Below, in pieces: positions 7,526-16,752 of a DNA stretch of 52,945 nucleotides. The first letter of the stretch is position 1, and each line of letters begins with the position of its first letter. A program made the position numbers and the translations under genes. The DNA is taken from contig NZ_JAAAMT010000040.1 of assembly GCF_009905435.1 (NCBI RefSeq), positions 1-52,945 of the forward strand, in the 5' to 3' direction. Origin of the DNA: Pseudomonas sp. R5(2019) (GTDB taxonomy: Bacteria > Pseudomonadota > Gammaproteobacteria > Pseudomonadales > Pseudomonadaceae). Under the pieces are notes generated by a model, which made no database searches, was not told the DNA's origin, and saw only the letters and a program-made list of their open reading frames with translations.

Positions 7526-8155
7526 TTACAGCCGCGCCGGCACTTCGCGCCACTGCCCCTGATCGAGCCCGTCCAGTGTCCAGTCGCCGATGCGCACCCG
7601 CACCAGGCGCAGGGTCGGCAGGCCGACGGCGGCGGTCATGCGCCGAACCTGACGGTTGCGCCCTTCCTTAATCACCAGCTCCAGCCAGTGGGTCGGCACG
7701 CTCAGGCGAAAGCGCACCGGCGGATTGCGCGGCCACAATTGCGGCTCTTCGAGCAGCCGAGCCTGGGCCGGCAGGGTCATGCCGTCATTGAGCTCAACGC
7801 CTTTGCGCAGACGCTCCAGCTGCTCCTCAGTCGGTACACCTTCAACCTGCACCCAATACGTTTTGGCCAACTTGTGTTTGGGGTCGGCGATGCGCGCTTG
7901 CAGCTGACCGTCGTTGGTCAGCAACAGCAGGCCCTCGCTGTCGCGGTCCAGTCGTCCGGCCGGGTAAATGCCGGGCACGTCGATGTAGTCTTTCAAGGTT
8001 GCCCGCCCTTCACCATCGCTGAACTGGGTGAGCACATCGAACGGCTTGTTGAACAGAATCAGTCGCGGTTCGGCAGGCGGCGCCTTGGCCACCCGACGCT
8101 TCGGCGCAGGTTTGCCTGTGGGTTTGTTGGACGGGCGGCGAGGAGGCAGGGGCAT
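7526..8155 (-). CDS. rluE: 23S rRNA pseudouridine synthase, RluE type
   Basis: A 209-residue member of the RsuA/RluB/E/F pseudouridine synthase family, which isomerises a uridine in 23S rRNA (U2457 for RluE). There is no S4 domain, as is usual for RluE. After a basic Pro/Arg/Lys leader (residues 1-30) comes LILFNKPFDVLTQFS, then the catalytic motif GRLDRDSEGLLLLTNDG with the nucleophilic Asp, and later KEGRNRQVRRMTAAVG. The length and leader favour RluE over RluB/RluF. Exact target specificity is inferred. Confidence 0.9.
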   Translation of the reverse strand: MPLPPRRPSNKPTGKPAPKRRVAKAPPAEPRLILFNKPFDVLTQFSDGEGRATLKDYIDVPGIYPAGRLDRDSEGLLLLTNDGQLQARIADPKHKLAKTYWVQVEGVPTEEQLERLRKGVELNDGMTLPAQARLLEEPQLWPRNPPVRFRLSVPTHWLELVIKEGRNRQVRRMTAAVGLPTLRLVRVRIGDWTLDGLDQGQWREVPARL

Positions 8156-8168
8156 GGCAGAGAAGTTT

Positions 8169-8213
8169 TCAATCCGGCAGGGCCGCTCATGCTAGAGCGC
8201 CCCGCCGGATTGA
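8169..8213 (-). terminator. Long hairpin between amn and rluE
   Basis: On the minus strand TCAATCCGGC...GCGCTC pairs with GAGCG...GCCGGATTGA around a short loop, giving a stem of about 18 pairs with small bulges. It directly follows the amn stop. The T-tract is poor, so it may be an attenuator or an RNA-stabilising element and not a full terminator. Confidence 0.5.
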
Positions 8214-8220
8214 GCAAACC

Positions 8221-9690
8221 TCAACGGAACGGCGGCTCGTCAAAGCTGCGCAGTTTGCGCGAGTGCAGCGAGTTCAGTTCGGTACGCAGCAAGTCGAGGG
8301 CGGCGATACCGATATTCAAATGTTGGCTGACTGCACGGTTATAGAAGGCGTTGGCCGAACCCGGCAGCTTGATCTCGCTGTGCAGCGGTTTGTCGGACAC
8401 ACACAGCAACGTGCCGTACGGCACCCGCAGGCGATAGCCTTGGGCGGCAACGGTGCCGCTTTCCATGTCAACCGCCACCGCCCGCGACAGGTTGATCAGA
8501 GGTCGCTCCTGGGCCCAGCGCAGCTCCCAGTTTCGGTCGTCATAGGTCAGCACGGTGCCGGTGCGAAGACGCTTCTTGAGCTCATCGCCACGCTCTCCGG
8601 TGACCTGCGCGGCCGCTTCCTGAAGGGCCATCTGCACTTCGGCCAAGGCCGGGATCGGAATGTTCGGCGGTACCACACGGTCGAGAATCCCGTCGCGTCG
8701 CATGTAGGCGTGCGCCAGCACATAGTCACCAATGGTCTGCGACTGACGCAGGCCGCCGCAGTGGCCGATCATCAGCCAGCAGTGGGGGCGCAGCACAGCC
8801 AGGTGGTCGGTGATGTTCTTGGCGTTGGACGGGCCGACGCCGATGTTGACCAGGGTCACGCCATCGCCATCGGCGGCGATCAGGTGATAGGCCGGCATCT
8901 GGTAGCGGTGCCAGACCACCCCGGCGACCAGCGCCTGGGCTTCGCCATTGTCCATGGATTTTTCGATGATCACGTTGCCGGGCATGACCATGCGCACAAA
9001 GCGCGGATCATCACGCAACTGCTCCAGGCCATGCAGGACGAACTGGTCGACATAGCGGTGGTAGTTGGTCAGCAGGATCCAGGGCTGCACATGGCGCCAG
9101 TCGCTGCCGGTGTAGTGCACCAGCCGGCGCAGGGAGAAATCCACCCGGGCGGCGTCAAACAGCGCCAGCGGCAGCGGGTCGGCATTGCCCCAGTCGTACA
9201 GGCCATCGGCGATGCCGTCGGTGGCGGCAGACAAGTCGGTACTGGGGAATACCCGCGCCAGCGCGGCGGCGGTCACCCCACTGCCGGCCAGCTCGTCGCC
9301 CTGCTCGACCACATACGGATAAGGAATGTTTTGTTCACTGACACCGACCTGCACCGTGACGGTGAAGTCGTTCATCAGCGGCCGCAGCTGCTCCAGCAGA
9401 TAATTGCGGAAGGCGGCCGGGTGGGTCACGGTCACGCTGTAGGTGCCGGGCAGCTGAACCTTGGCGTAGGCCCGCGTGGTGGTGGGGACTTCGCCGTGGC
9501 ACTCGTAGGTCAGGCGCAATTCGGGGTAGCGGAACAGCGCACGCTGGGCGGCGCTCGGTTCGGTGCGATCCTTGAGGTAGCACTTGAGTGCCTGGCTCAG
9601 GGCATCGGTCGCTTCGGCATGCAGGCGGGCGAGTAGATCGACAGCCTGCTCGGGGGTTTCAACGGTCACAAATTCATCAGTTCGGGTCAC
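8221..9690 (-). CDS. amn: AMP nucleosidase
   Basis: It hydrolyses AMP to adenine and ribose 5-phosphate and so helps balance adenylate pools in the cytoplasm. The N-terminal Amn-specific domain is followed by the phosphorylase-like catalytic domain (from about residue 250, with VNIGVGPSNAKNITDHLAVL, LMIGHCGGLR, and AVDMESGTVAAQGYR). I chose GTG 9690 (VTRTDEFVTVE), giving 489 residues, because AGGA lies nine bases upstream and the length fits the family; the extra 32 residues possible upstream are not family-like. It lies downstream of the acyl-CoA dehydrogenase with a 74-base gap. Confidence 0.92.
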   Translation of the reverse strand: MTRTDEFVTVETPEQAVDLLARLHAEATDALSQALKCYLKDRTEPSAAQRALFRYPELRLTYECHGEVPTTTRAYAKVQLPGTYSVTVTHPAAFRNYLLEQLRPLMNDFTVTVQVGVSEQNIPYPYVVEQGDELAGSGVTAAALARVFPSTDLSAATDGIADGLYDWGNADPLPLALFDAARVDFSLRRLVHYTGSDWRHVQPWILLTNYHRYVDQFVLHGLEQLRDDPRFVRMVMPGNVIIEKSMDNGEAQALVAGVVWHRYQMPAYHLIAADGDGVTLVNIGVGPSNAKNITDHLAVLRPHCWLMIGHCGGLRQSQTIGDYVLAHAYMRRDGILDRVVPPNIPIPALAEVQMALQEAAAQVTGERGDELKKRLRTGTVLTYDDRNWELRWAQERPLINLSRAVAVDMESGTVAAQGYRLRVPYGTLLCVSDKPLHSEIKLPGSANAFYNRAVSQHLNIGIAALDLLRTELNSLHSRKLRSFDEPPFR

Positions 9691-9764
9691 GATGAAACGT
9701 CCTGTCTTTATGGTGCAGAGCTTCATCTTGCCTCTAATGAACGATGCGCCGCAACGCTGGCGCA

Positions 9765-11414
9765 TCAGCTCCACAACGGGGTGCACCGCTGCAACAGCGC
9801 CTGCGCCGGGACACCGCGCGGCAAGGTGCCGTAGACACGTCCGGCCGTGCCCAGGCGGCTGGCGATAAAACCGTCACTGACCGCCGAATTGCCGGCCTCC
9901 AGCAACAGCTTGGCTTGCAGCCCGAGGGCGATGTCTTCGGTCAATTGGCGCGCGCGATACTGAATGTCAGTGGTATCCAGAAACGCCGCTTTCAGGGCAT
10001 CGATATGGGCCGCCAGGCGCTTGTCGCCATGACCATCGCCCAGTTCGATAAACAATGAATCCAGCACGCCCGGCTCTTTCGACAACGCCCGCAGCACATC
10101 CAGGCACTGCACATTGCCGGAGCCTTCCCAGGTCGAGTTGACCGGCGCTTCACGGTACAGTCGCGGCAGGATGCTGTCTTCGACATAGCCCGCCCCGCCC
10201 ATGCATTCGGCCGCCTCATTGATCAGCGCCGGCGCCCGCTTGCAGATCCAGTATTTGCCCACCGCCGTGACCAGCCGGGCAAAGTGCGCCTGCTGCGGAT
10301 CATCCGGGCGATCGAGGGCGTTGCCCATGCGCAGGCTCAGGGCCAGCGCCGCTTCGCTCTCCAGGCCAAGGTCGGCGAGCACGTTCTGCATCAGCGGCTG
10401 TTCGCTCAGCAAGCGCCCGCTGACCCGCCGGTGTGCACAGTGATGCGCCGCCTGGGTCAGGGCCTGGCGCATCAAGGCGCTGGAGCCGACCATGCAGTCA
10501 AAGCGGGTCATCGCCACCATCTCGATGATGGTTGGCACGCCACGGCCTTCTTCGCCGATCATCCACGCCAGCGCGCCGCGAAACTCCACTTCACTGGAGG
10601 CATTGGAACAGTTGCCGAGTTTGTTTTTCAGGCGCTGGATGTAGAACTGGTTGCGGCTGTCGTCGGGCCGATGGCGAGGCAACAGAAAGCAACTCAGGCC
10701 TTTGTCGGTTTGCGCCAGGGTCAGGAAGGCATCGCACATCGGTGCCGAACAGAACCACTTGTGCCCCACCAGTTCATAGGCCTGGCCCGGCCCGCCTGCG
10801 CCTACCGGATAGGCGCGGGTGGTGTTGGCGCGTACATCGGTGCCGCCCTGTTTCTCGGTCATGGCCATGCCGATGGTGGCGCCGGCCTTGTGCGCGATGC
10901 CGACGTTGCGCGGGTCGTACTCGCGCGCCAGCACTTTGGGCAGCCATTGCTCGGCCAGGTCCGGCTGCAATTTCAGCGCCGGTACACAGGCAAAGGTCAT
11001 GGTCAGCGGGCAACCGCTGCCGGCCTCGGCCTGGGTGTGCATATAAGTCATCGCGGCCCGGGCCACATGGGCACCGGCGCGTGGGTCGGTCCAGGGCAAG
11101 GACGGCAAGCCGTGCTCGACCGCGGCGCGCATCAGCTCGTGATAGGCCGGGTGAAAGGCCACCAGATCGATCCGATGGCCATAGCGATCATGGCTGTGGA
11201 ATACCGGCTTGTTCTCGTTGGCGAGAAAGCCTGCCGACATCAGCGGCCCGCCGGCCAGTGCACCATAGGCATCGATCTGCTGTTCAGCCCAACCAGCGCC
11301 GTAACGCTGCGCCCATTGCTGTAACGGCAGGTCGATGCGGTAGAGGTTGGCACCCTCCAGCGGAGGTGGCTGGTTGGTGACTTCATGGGTTTCGGCGAAC
11401 GCATGCAGGTCCAT
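9765..11414 (-). CDS. AidB-like acyl-CoA dehydrogenase
   Basis: A 549-residue flavoprotein of the acyl-CoA dehydrogenase superfamily, AidB/isovaleryl-CoA subgroup. FAD-binding core motifs are present (GMAMTEKQGGTDVRANTT, HKWFCSAPMCDAF), and the C-terminal helical domain has AAECMGGAGYVED and STWEGSGNVQCLD. The AidB-type N-terminal extension accounts for the length, greater than the roughly 390 residues of classical enzymes. AAGGAG precedes the ATG. Whether it oxidises an acyl-CoA or acts in alkylation protection like AidB cannot be decided here; the local neighbours give no pathway clue. Confidence 0.88.
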   Translation of the reverse strand: MDLHAFAETHEVTNQPPPLEGANLYRIDLPLQQWAQRYGAGWAEQQIDAYGALAGGPLMSAGFLANENKPVFHSHDRYGHRIDLVAFHPAYHELMRAAVEHGLPSLPWTDPRAGAHVARAAMTYMHTQAEAGSGCPLTMTFACVPALKLQPDLAEQWLPKVLAREYDPRNVGIAHKAGATIGMAMTEKQGGTDVRANTTRAYPVGAGGPGQAYELVGHKWFCSAPMCDAFLTLAQTDKGLSCFLLPRHRPDDSRNQFYIQRLKNKLGNCSNASSEVEFRGALAWMIGEEGRGVPTIIEMVAMTRFDCMVGSSALMRQALTQAAHHCAHRRVSGRLLSEQPLMQNVLADLGLESEAALALSLRMGNALDRPDDPQQAHFARLVTAVGKYWICKRAPALINEAAECMGGAGYVEDSILPRLYREAPVNSTWEGSGNVQCLDVLRALSKEPGVLDSLFIELGDGHGDKRLAAHIDALKAAFLDTTDIQYRARQLTEDIALGLQAKLLLEAGNSAVSDGFIASRLGTAGRVYGTLPRGVPAQALLQRCTPLWS

Positions 11415-11523
11415 TGAAAGCTCCTTCGAACAAGGTCGACTCGCTTCAGTGAATCATGCTCTGGCGGGCACTCAAAGTGACATAAGCGCCGAACTGGCGG
11501 CGCATCTGCCCTGCGAATCAGCC

Positions 11524-13518
11524 TCAGGAACGGCGTATGGCGCTGGGGACCTGGCCCAAGGCCGGGCTCGTGGCTTTCGAGACGACCAGCGGCAAGGTGA
11601 TTTCGAAGGTACTGCCCTGCCCCGGCGTCGAGTGATGCTTGAGGCTACCGCCCATCAGCTCGGTCAATTGCCGGCAGATTGCCAGGCCAATGCCGAGGCC
11701 GCCATACTGGCGGCTCATTGAGCCGTCGAGCTGATAGAAGCGCTGGTACAAGGTGGCATCGTCCAGGTGGCTGAAGCCGATGCCGCTGTCACTGACCTTG
11801 AACGACAACTCCAACACGTCCGGCGCCACGTCTCGGCTGCGCACGCGCAAGTTGACAGAGCCATGACGGGTGAACTTGATGGCGTTGTCGAACAGGCAGG
11901 CCAGGCACAGGCTGAGCTTTTTCGCGTCCCCGTGCAGCTGGTCGGGAATCTGCGCCGCCACCTCGACCGTGAAGTCCAGTTTCTTGGCCCGAGCCGGGCC
12001 ACTGAACTGCAACTGCAGGCTGTCGAGCAACAGCCGCAGGCTGAAGTCTTCATGCAGCGGGTAGAGCCTGCCGGCCTGCAATTCGGTGAGGATCAGAATA
12101 TCGTCGACCATGCGCATCATGTCCCGCGCGGAACCGGCGGCCGTGCGCCGGTAGTGGCCAAGCTCGGGTGTCAGCGGCTGGGTTTCCATCAACTCGAGCG
12201 AGCCGATTACCCCGTTCATGGGCGTGCGCAACTCGTGAGTGACCGTGGCCAGGAATTCGTCTTTCAAGCGGTTGCTGTTGGCCAGTTGCTGGTTGAGCAC
12301 TTCCAGCTTTTGCCCCGCTTCCAGCAAGGTAGTGGCCTGGCATTCGCGCAGGCTGTTGAAGCGGTCCGCCAGCGCCAGCGACAACAGCCCGACCTCCAGT
12401 GCCGAACCGATCTGGCTGGCGTACATGGTCAGGAACACGTTGGGCAGGTAACCCAGCACCATCATCGTATTGACCAGCCCACCGAGCAACAGCGCCGACC
12501 AGGCGATGATGAAGTATCGCGCCACCCGCAGGCCGCGCCACCAGGCCACCAGCCCGGCGCTGAAAATAATCACGGTAAAGAGCAGCGCCAGCGTGGTCGC
12601 CATTCGCAGGGCCAACCCGTAGCTGCTGCTCAGCGACAGCACCATGACCAGCAGGCCGCCCGCCATCAGCACCTGCAAGACGCGGTCGAGGAATTTTCCG
12701 TAGCTGGCCATTTGCAGAAAACTGCGGGTGAACTGGCAACCGAATAACCCCGCCGCACCGATGAAAAACGGCGTCGCGGCATTTGCCCACCAGGGGTTGT
12801 CCGGCCACAGGTACTGCACGCCCGCGCCGTTGACCGAGATCTGATAAAGGCCGAACGCGGCGATATAGAGGATGTAGAACAGATAGCTGGTGTCGCGCAC
12901 GCTCAGGTAGATGAACAGGTTGTACACCAGCATCCCGGCCAGCACGCCGTAGATCAGCCCGAAGACATAAATGCGGATCGGCTGGGCTTCGATATAAGCC
13001 GCGCTGGACCACAGCGTAATCGGCGCCTGCACCGAGCCCTCGCTCTGCAGGCGCAGGTACAGCGTGCGGGCCTGCCCCGGGTTGAAGGGGAGCTGGAACA
13101 GGTAGTTGTTCTGCCGCACCTGCCGACTGGCAAATGGCAGGTTATCGCCGGTGCGTTGCGCCAGGCGAAAGGTGCCGCTGTCGTCGGCCAGGTAGAGGTC
13201 CAGATGATCCAGGGGTGGGTATGCCAGTTCAAGCAGCCAGTTGCGCGGTGTCGGCGTTTGACCGGGCACGTAGTGCAGGTCGATGCGCAGCCAGAACACC
13301 GAGGTGGAGTAACCGGCATTGAGGACATCGGCATGATGACGATGAAACTGTGCAGCTATCTCGGGTGAACTCACCTGATCGATGGTCGCGGTGCCGTCGC
13401 GGTCCTCGAAAACCTGCATCACTCGCCCAAGGGGGAGACTGCGAGTGGAGTCGTTGAACTCGACCGCACTGGCCAACAACGGTAGCCAGCCCAGCAGGAA
13501 AATCAGCAAATAACGCAT
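11524..13518 (-). CDS. ladS: LadS-type hybrid-lineage sensor histidine kinase, no receiver
   Basis: A 664-residue membrane sensor. Order: signal peptide (1-18), periplasmic 7TMR-DISMED2 domain (about 25-165), seven-transmembrane 7TMR-DISM region (about 175-380), coiled coil, HisKA with phospho-acceptor His428 (HELRTPMNG), and HATPase with LFDNAIKFT, SDSGIGF and GGLGIGLAICRQL. It ends soon after the kinase core. P. aeruginosa LadS, which feeds the GacS/Rsm pathway, is longer and has a C-terminal receiver. The position next to thiD matches ladS from memory. The missing receiver could mean direct transfer to another protein; function is inferred from architecture and synteny. Confidence 0.85.
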   Translation of the reverse strand: MRYLLIFLLGWLPLLASAVEFNDSTRSLPLGRVMQVFEDRDGTATIDQVSSPEIAAQFHRHHADVLNAGYSTSVFWLRIDLHYVPGQTPTPRNWLLELAYPPLDHLDLYLADDSGTFRLAQRTGDNLPFASRQVRQNNYLFQLPFNPGQARTLYLRLQSEGSVQAPITLWSSAAYIEAQPIRIYVFGLIYGVLAGMLVYNLFIYLSVRDTSYLFYILYIAAFGLYQISVNGAGVQYLWPDNPWWANAATPFFIGAAGLFGCQFTRSFLQMASYGKFLDRVLQVLMAGGLLVMVLSLSSSYGLALRMATTLALLFTVIIFSAGLVAWWRGLRVARYFIIAWSALLLGGLVNTMMVLGYLPNVFLTMYASQIGSALEVGLLSLALADRFNSLRECQATTLLEAGQKLEVLNQQLANSNRLKDEFLATVTHELRTPMNGVIGSLELMETQPLTPELGHYRRTAAGSARDMMRMVDDILILTELQAGRLYPLHEDFSLRLLLDSLQLQFSGPARAKKLDFTVEVAAQIPDQLHGDAKKLSLCLACLFDNAIKFTRHGSVNLRVRSRDVAPDVLELSFKVSDSGIGFSHLDDATLYQRFYQLDGSMSRQYGGLGIGLAICRQLTELMGGSLKHHSTPGQGSTFEITLPLVVSKATSPALGQVPSAIRRS

Positions 13519-13779
13519 ACGGCCCCAGCAGTGCCCGCCTGTTCACGTCGAGAAACTCCCCAGCTCCCTTGAGACGACGGTCCGGCAGTGCCTGATATCA
13601 ATATCGAAGCACTCTAGCATAGCTGTCCGTCGCCGGTGCTCGCCATGTAAAAAATGATTTAAAAGGCTCTAGATCAATATTTTCAGAAATATTTCAGGTT
13701 TTTCACTGACCTATTGATCAAAATTAATGTGACAGCCAGCCAGTCCCGCAAAAAGGGTTTGGTGGTAAGCTCGCGCACC
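13519..13779. promoter_or_regulatory. Divergent ladS/thiD intergenic region
   Basis: This 261-base AT-richer spacer must hold the promoters of ladS and thiD. A TATGCT lies at 13616-13621 on the minus strand at a plausible distance for ladS. Toward thiD there is an AT-rich hairpin AATATTT-TCAG-AAATATT at 13676-13693. I saw no TPP riboswitch hallmark (no CUGAGA-type core), so thiD is probably not under direct riboswitch control here. Confidence 0.4.
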
Positions 13780-14577
13780 ATGAATACCTATAGCTCCCGC
13801 CCCGTTGTCCTCTGTCTCTCCGGCCACGACCCTAGTGGCGGCGCCGGCTTGCAGGCAGATATCGAAGCCCTGATCGCACAAGGTTGCCACGCCGCTCCCG
13901 CCGTGACCGCCTTGACCGTCCAGGATACCGTCAATGTCAGCGACTTCCGCGTACTCGATCGCGAGTGGGTAATGGCCCAGGCCAATGCCGTACTCAACGA
14001 CTCGACCGTGGCCGCCGTGAAGCTGGGGATGCTCGGCTCACTGGAAATGGTCGACACCGTGGTCGAGCTGCTCTCGGCCCACCCGCACCTGCCGGTGGTC
14101 TGCGACCCGGTTTTGCGTGCTGGCGGCGGTGGCCGGCTGGGCAAGGATGAAGTCGGTTACGCCATGCGCGAGCGACTGCTGCCCCTGGCGACCATTGCCA
14201 CCCCCAACCTTCCTGAAGCGCGCATCCTGGCCGAATTGCCCGAAGGCACGGCAGACGAATGCGCAGAAAAACTGCTGCCCTACGTCAAATATTTGCTGAT
14301 CACCGGTGGTCACGGCGACGAGCACGAGGTGCACAATCGCCTCTACAGCCGCACTGGCGAGCGCCACACCTTCACCTGCCAGCGCTTGCCGGGCAGCTAT
14401 CACGGTTCCGGCTGCACCCTGGCCAGCACCCTGGCCGGTCGCCTGGCACTGGGTGAGCAACTGGACAGCGCCGTGCGCTCGGCACTCGACTACACCTGGC
14501 GCACCCTTCGCGACGCCGAACAACTGGGCAAGGGCCAGTTCGTGCCCCGTCGTCTGCCACTGGATTTCTGCTCCTGA
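13780..14577 (+). CDS. thiD: Hydroxymethylpyrimidine (phosphate) kinase
   Basis: It phosphorylates HMP and HMP-phosphate to HMP-diphosphate for thiamine synthesis. The 265 residues have the ribokinase-like fold: SGHDPSGGAGLQADIEA near the start (substrate site), CDPVLRAGGGG, and PGSYHGSGCTLASTLAG near 200 (anion hole and catalytic Cys region). I took ATG 13780 (MNTYSSRPVVL); upstream codons are open but not family-like. thiE follows after 24 bases and uses its product, so the two form an operon with hemL. Confidence 0.94.
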   Translation: MNTYSSRPVVLCLSGHDPSGGAGLQADIEALIAQGCHAAPAVTALTVQDTVNVSDFRVLDREWVMAQANAVLNDSTVAAVKLGMLGSLEMVDTVVELLSAHPHLPVVCDPVLRAGGGGRLGKDEVGYAMRERLLPLATIATPNLPEARILAELPEGTADECAEKLLPYVKYLLITGGHGDEHEVHNRLYSRTGERHTFTCQRLPGSYHGSGCTLASTLAGRLALGEQLDSAVRSALDYTWRTLRDAEQLGKGQFVPRRLPLDFCS

Positions 14578-14601
14578 CAACTGAGCCTTGAGGCTTGATC
14601 A

Positions 14602-15228
14602 ATGAAGTTACGCGGTTTGTATGCCATCACCGACAGCCAATTGCTGACCGGCAAGTTCCTCTCCTACGTCGAAGCCGCGCTCGATGGCGGCGTGACGCTG
14701 CTGCAGTACCGCGACAAAAGCACTGACGACGCCCGCCGCCTGCGCGAGGCCCAGGCGCTGCTTAAGTTGTGCGAACGCTACAAGACCCGCCTGATCATCA
14801 ACGACGATGCTGAACTGGCCGCGCGCCTGAACGTGGGTGTGCACCTGGGCCAGACCGACGGCCCGCTGACACCTGCGCGCTCGCTACTGGGCCGCAAGGC
14901 CATTATCGGCGCCACCTGCCATGGCCAGCTGCCGCTGGCTGAGCAGGCCGCGCGTGAAGGTGCCGATTACGTGGCCTTCGGTCGCTTCTTCAACTCCAAC
15001 ACCAAGCCCGGCGCACCGACAGCCAGCCTTGACCTGCTCGACCAGGCTCGCACTACGCTGAAGCTGCCGATCGCCGTCATCGGCGGCATCACCCTGGAAA
15101 ACGCTGCACCGTTGGTAGCCCACGGGGCCGACCTGCTGGCCGTGATCCACGGCCTGTTCGGTGCCGACAGCGCCCAGGAAGTCACTCGCCGCGCCCGCGC
15201 GTTCAACGCCTTGTTCGAATCCGCCTGA
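14602..15228 (+). CDS. thiE: Thiamine phosphate synthase
   Basis: It condenses HMP-diphosphate with the thiazole phosphate carboxylate to thiamine monophosphate. The 208-residue TIM barrel shows LLQYRDK (near 33-39), LIINDDAELAARLNVGVHLG, YVAFGRFFNSNTKPGAP with the diphosphate-binding loop, and IAVIGGITLENA. The ATG follows TGAGG. It sits between thiD and hemL on the same strand with short gaps (24 and 17 bases). All features are standard for the family. Confidence 0.95.
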   Translation: MKLRGLYAITDSQLLTGKFLSYVEAALDGGVTLLQYRDKSTDDARRLREAQALLKLCERYKTRLIINDDAELAARLNVGVHLGQTDGPLTPARSLLGRKAIIGATCHGQLPLAEQAAREGADYVAFGRFFNSNTKPGAPTASLDLLDQARTTLKLPIAVIGGITLENAAPLVAHGADLLAVIHGLFGADSAQEVTRRARAFNALFESA

Positions 15229-15245
15229 TTTAGAGAGAACTGCCC

Positions 15246-16529
15246 ATGTCCCGCTCCGAAACCCTCTTCGCCAACGCCCAGAAGCACATCCCCGGTGGCG
15301 TTAACTCACCGGTCCGCGCCTTCAAGAGCGTGGGTGGCACGCCACTGTTCTTCAAGCATGCCGAAGGCGCTTACGTCACCGACGAAGATGACAAGCGCTA
15401 TGTCGATTACGTGGGTTCCTGGGGGCCAATGATTCTCGGCCACAGCCATCCGGACGTGCTTGACGCAGTCCGCAAGCAGCTGGAGCATGGCCTGTCTTAC
15501 GGTGCGCCGACCGCGATGGAAACCGAGATGGCCGACCTGGTCTGCTCGCTGGTGCCATCGATGGAAATGGTGCGCATGGTCAGTTCCGGTACCGAAGCGA
15601 CCATGAGTGCCATTCGCCTGGCCCGTGGCTTCACCGGCCGCGACGCCATCATCAAGTTTGAAGGTTGCTACCACGGCCACTCCGACAGCCTGCTGGTCAA
15701 GGCCGGCTCCGGCTTGCTGACCCAGGGCGTGCCAAGCTCGGCCGGCGTGCCTGCCGACTTCGCCAAACACACCCTGACCCTGCCCTTCAACGACATCGAT
15801 GCCGTTGAAGAGCTGCTGAGCAAAGTGGGCCAGGACGTCGCTTGCATCATTGTCGAGCCGGTGGCTGGCAACATGAACTGCGTGCCTCCAGCTCCAGGCT
15901 TCCTGGAAGGGCTGCGCAGCCTCTGCGACAAACATGGCGTGGTGCTGATTTTCGACGAAGTGATGACTGGTTTCCGTGTCGCACTGGGCGGCGCCCAGGC
16001 TCACTACGGGGTCAGCCCGGACCTGAGCACCTTCGGCAAGATCGTCGGCGGCGGCATGCCGGTCGGCTGCTTCGGCGGCAAGCGCGAGATCATGGGCTGT
16101 ATCGCCCCGCTGGGCCCGGTGTACCAGGCCGGCACCCTGTCGGGCAATCCACTGGCCATGGCTGCGGGCCTGACCACCCTGAAGCTGATTAGCCGCCCGG
16201 GCTTTCACGACGAGTTGAGCGAGTACACCAGTCGCCTGCTCGATGGCCTGCAACAGCGCGCCGATGCCGCCAGCATACCGTTCGTCACCACACAGGCCGG
16301 TGGCATGTTCGGCCTGTACTTCAGCGGCGCTGACGACATCGTCACCTTCGATGATGTGATGGCCAGCGATGCCGAGCGCTTCAAGCGCTTCTTCCACCTG
16401 ATGCTCGAGGGCGGCGTGTACCTGGCGCCGAGCGCCTTCGAAGCAGGCTTCACCTCGATCGCCCATGGCGAAGCCGAGCTCAAGCTCACGCTCGATGCCG
16501 CCGAAAAAGCCTTCGCCGCCCTGAAATAA
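15246..16529 (+). CDS. hemL: Glutamate-1-semialdehyde 2,1-aminomutase
   Basis: A PLP enzyme that converts glutamate-1-semialdehyde to 5-aminolevulinate in the C5 route to haem, sirohaem and cobalamin. Its 427 residues match the family length. Landmarks: VNSPVRAFKSVGGTP near the start, SSGTEATMSAIRLARG (PLP phosphate site), FEGCYHGHSDS, IFDEVMTGFR (Asp that contacts the pyridine nitrogen), and FGKIVGGGMPVG with the Schiff-base lysine. The ATG has AGAGA upstream. An inverted REP pair lies directly after the stop. Confidence 0.96.
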   Translation: MSRSETLFANAQKHIPGGVNSPVRAFKSVGGTPLFFKHAEGAYVTDEDDKRYVDYVGSWGPMILGHSHPDVLDAVRKQLEHGLSYGAPTAMETEMADLVCSLVPSMEMVRMVSSGTEATMSAIRLARGFTGRDAIIKFEGCYHGHSDSLLVKAGSGLLTQGVPSSAGVPADFAKHTLTLPFNDIDAVEELLSKVGQDVACIIVEPVAGNMNCVPPAPGFLEGLRSLCDKHGVVLIFDEVMTGFRVALGGAQAHYGVSPDLSTFGKIVGGGMPVGCFGGKREIMGCIAPLGPVYQAGTLSGNPLAMAAGLTTLKLISRPGFHDELSEYTSRLLDGLQQRADAASIPFVTTQAGGMFGLYFSGADDIVTFDDVMASDAERFKRFFHLMLEGGVYLAPSAFEAGFTSIAHGEAELKLTLDAAEKAFAALK

Positions 16530-16540
16530 CCACCCTCTCC

Positions 16541-16630
16541 CTGTGGGAGCGGATTTATCCGCGAATAGAGGCAACACGGTCTACCTGATAACCGTATCGT
16601 CTTTATTCGCGGATAAATCAGCTCCCACAG
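16541..16630. repeat. Inverted REP pair after hemL
   Basis: Arms CTGTGGGAGCGGATTTATCC (from 16541) and its near reverse complement ending at 16630 enclose a 36-base loop. One arm carries a single change (ATCAGCTCCC). This is the same REP family as at 6095. It may act as a transcriptional end or mRNA-stability element for thiDE-hemL. Confidence 0.85.
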
Positions 16631-16752
16631 TAGTCGGATGGAGCAGGTCGAGAGAAAATCTGGTAAAGACTTTGTAAGGTGAGCCCTGCTTATTTCATAA
16701 TGTGCCACCCGCACCTTCACTGGCCGTACCCTGCAGAGGTAAGTCGATCCCC

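Noticed and set aside
8263..9636. Long plus-strand frame opposite amn
   Set aside because: Antisense to a clear AMP nucleosidase; no family features and no ribosome-binding site.
13519..13779. TPP riboswitch in front of thiD
   Set aside because: None of the conserved core bases were seen; the hairpin there is short and AT-rich.
15306..16577. Long minus-strand frame opposite hemL
   Set aside because: Shadow of hemL; runs into the REP after the gene and has no recognisable domain.
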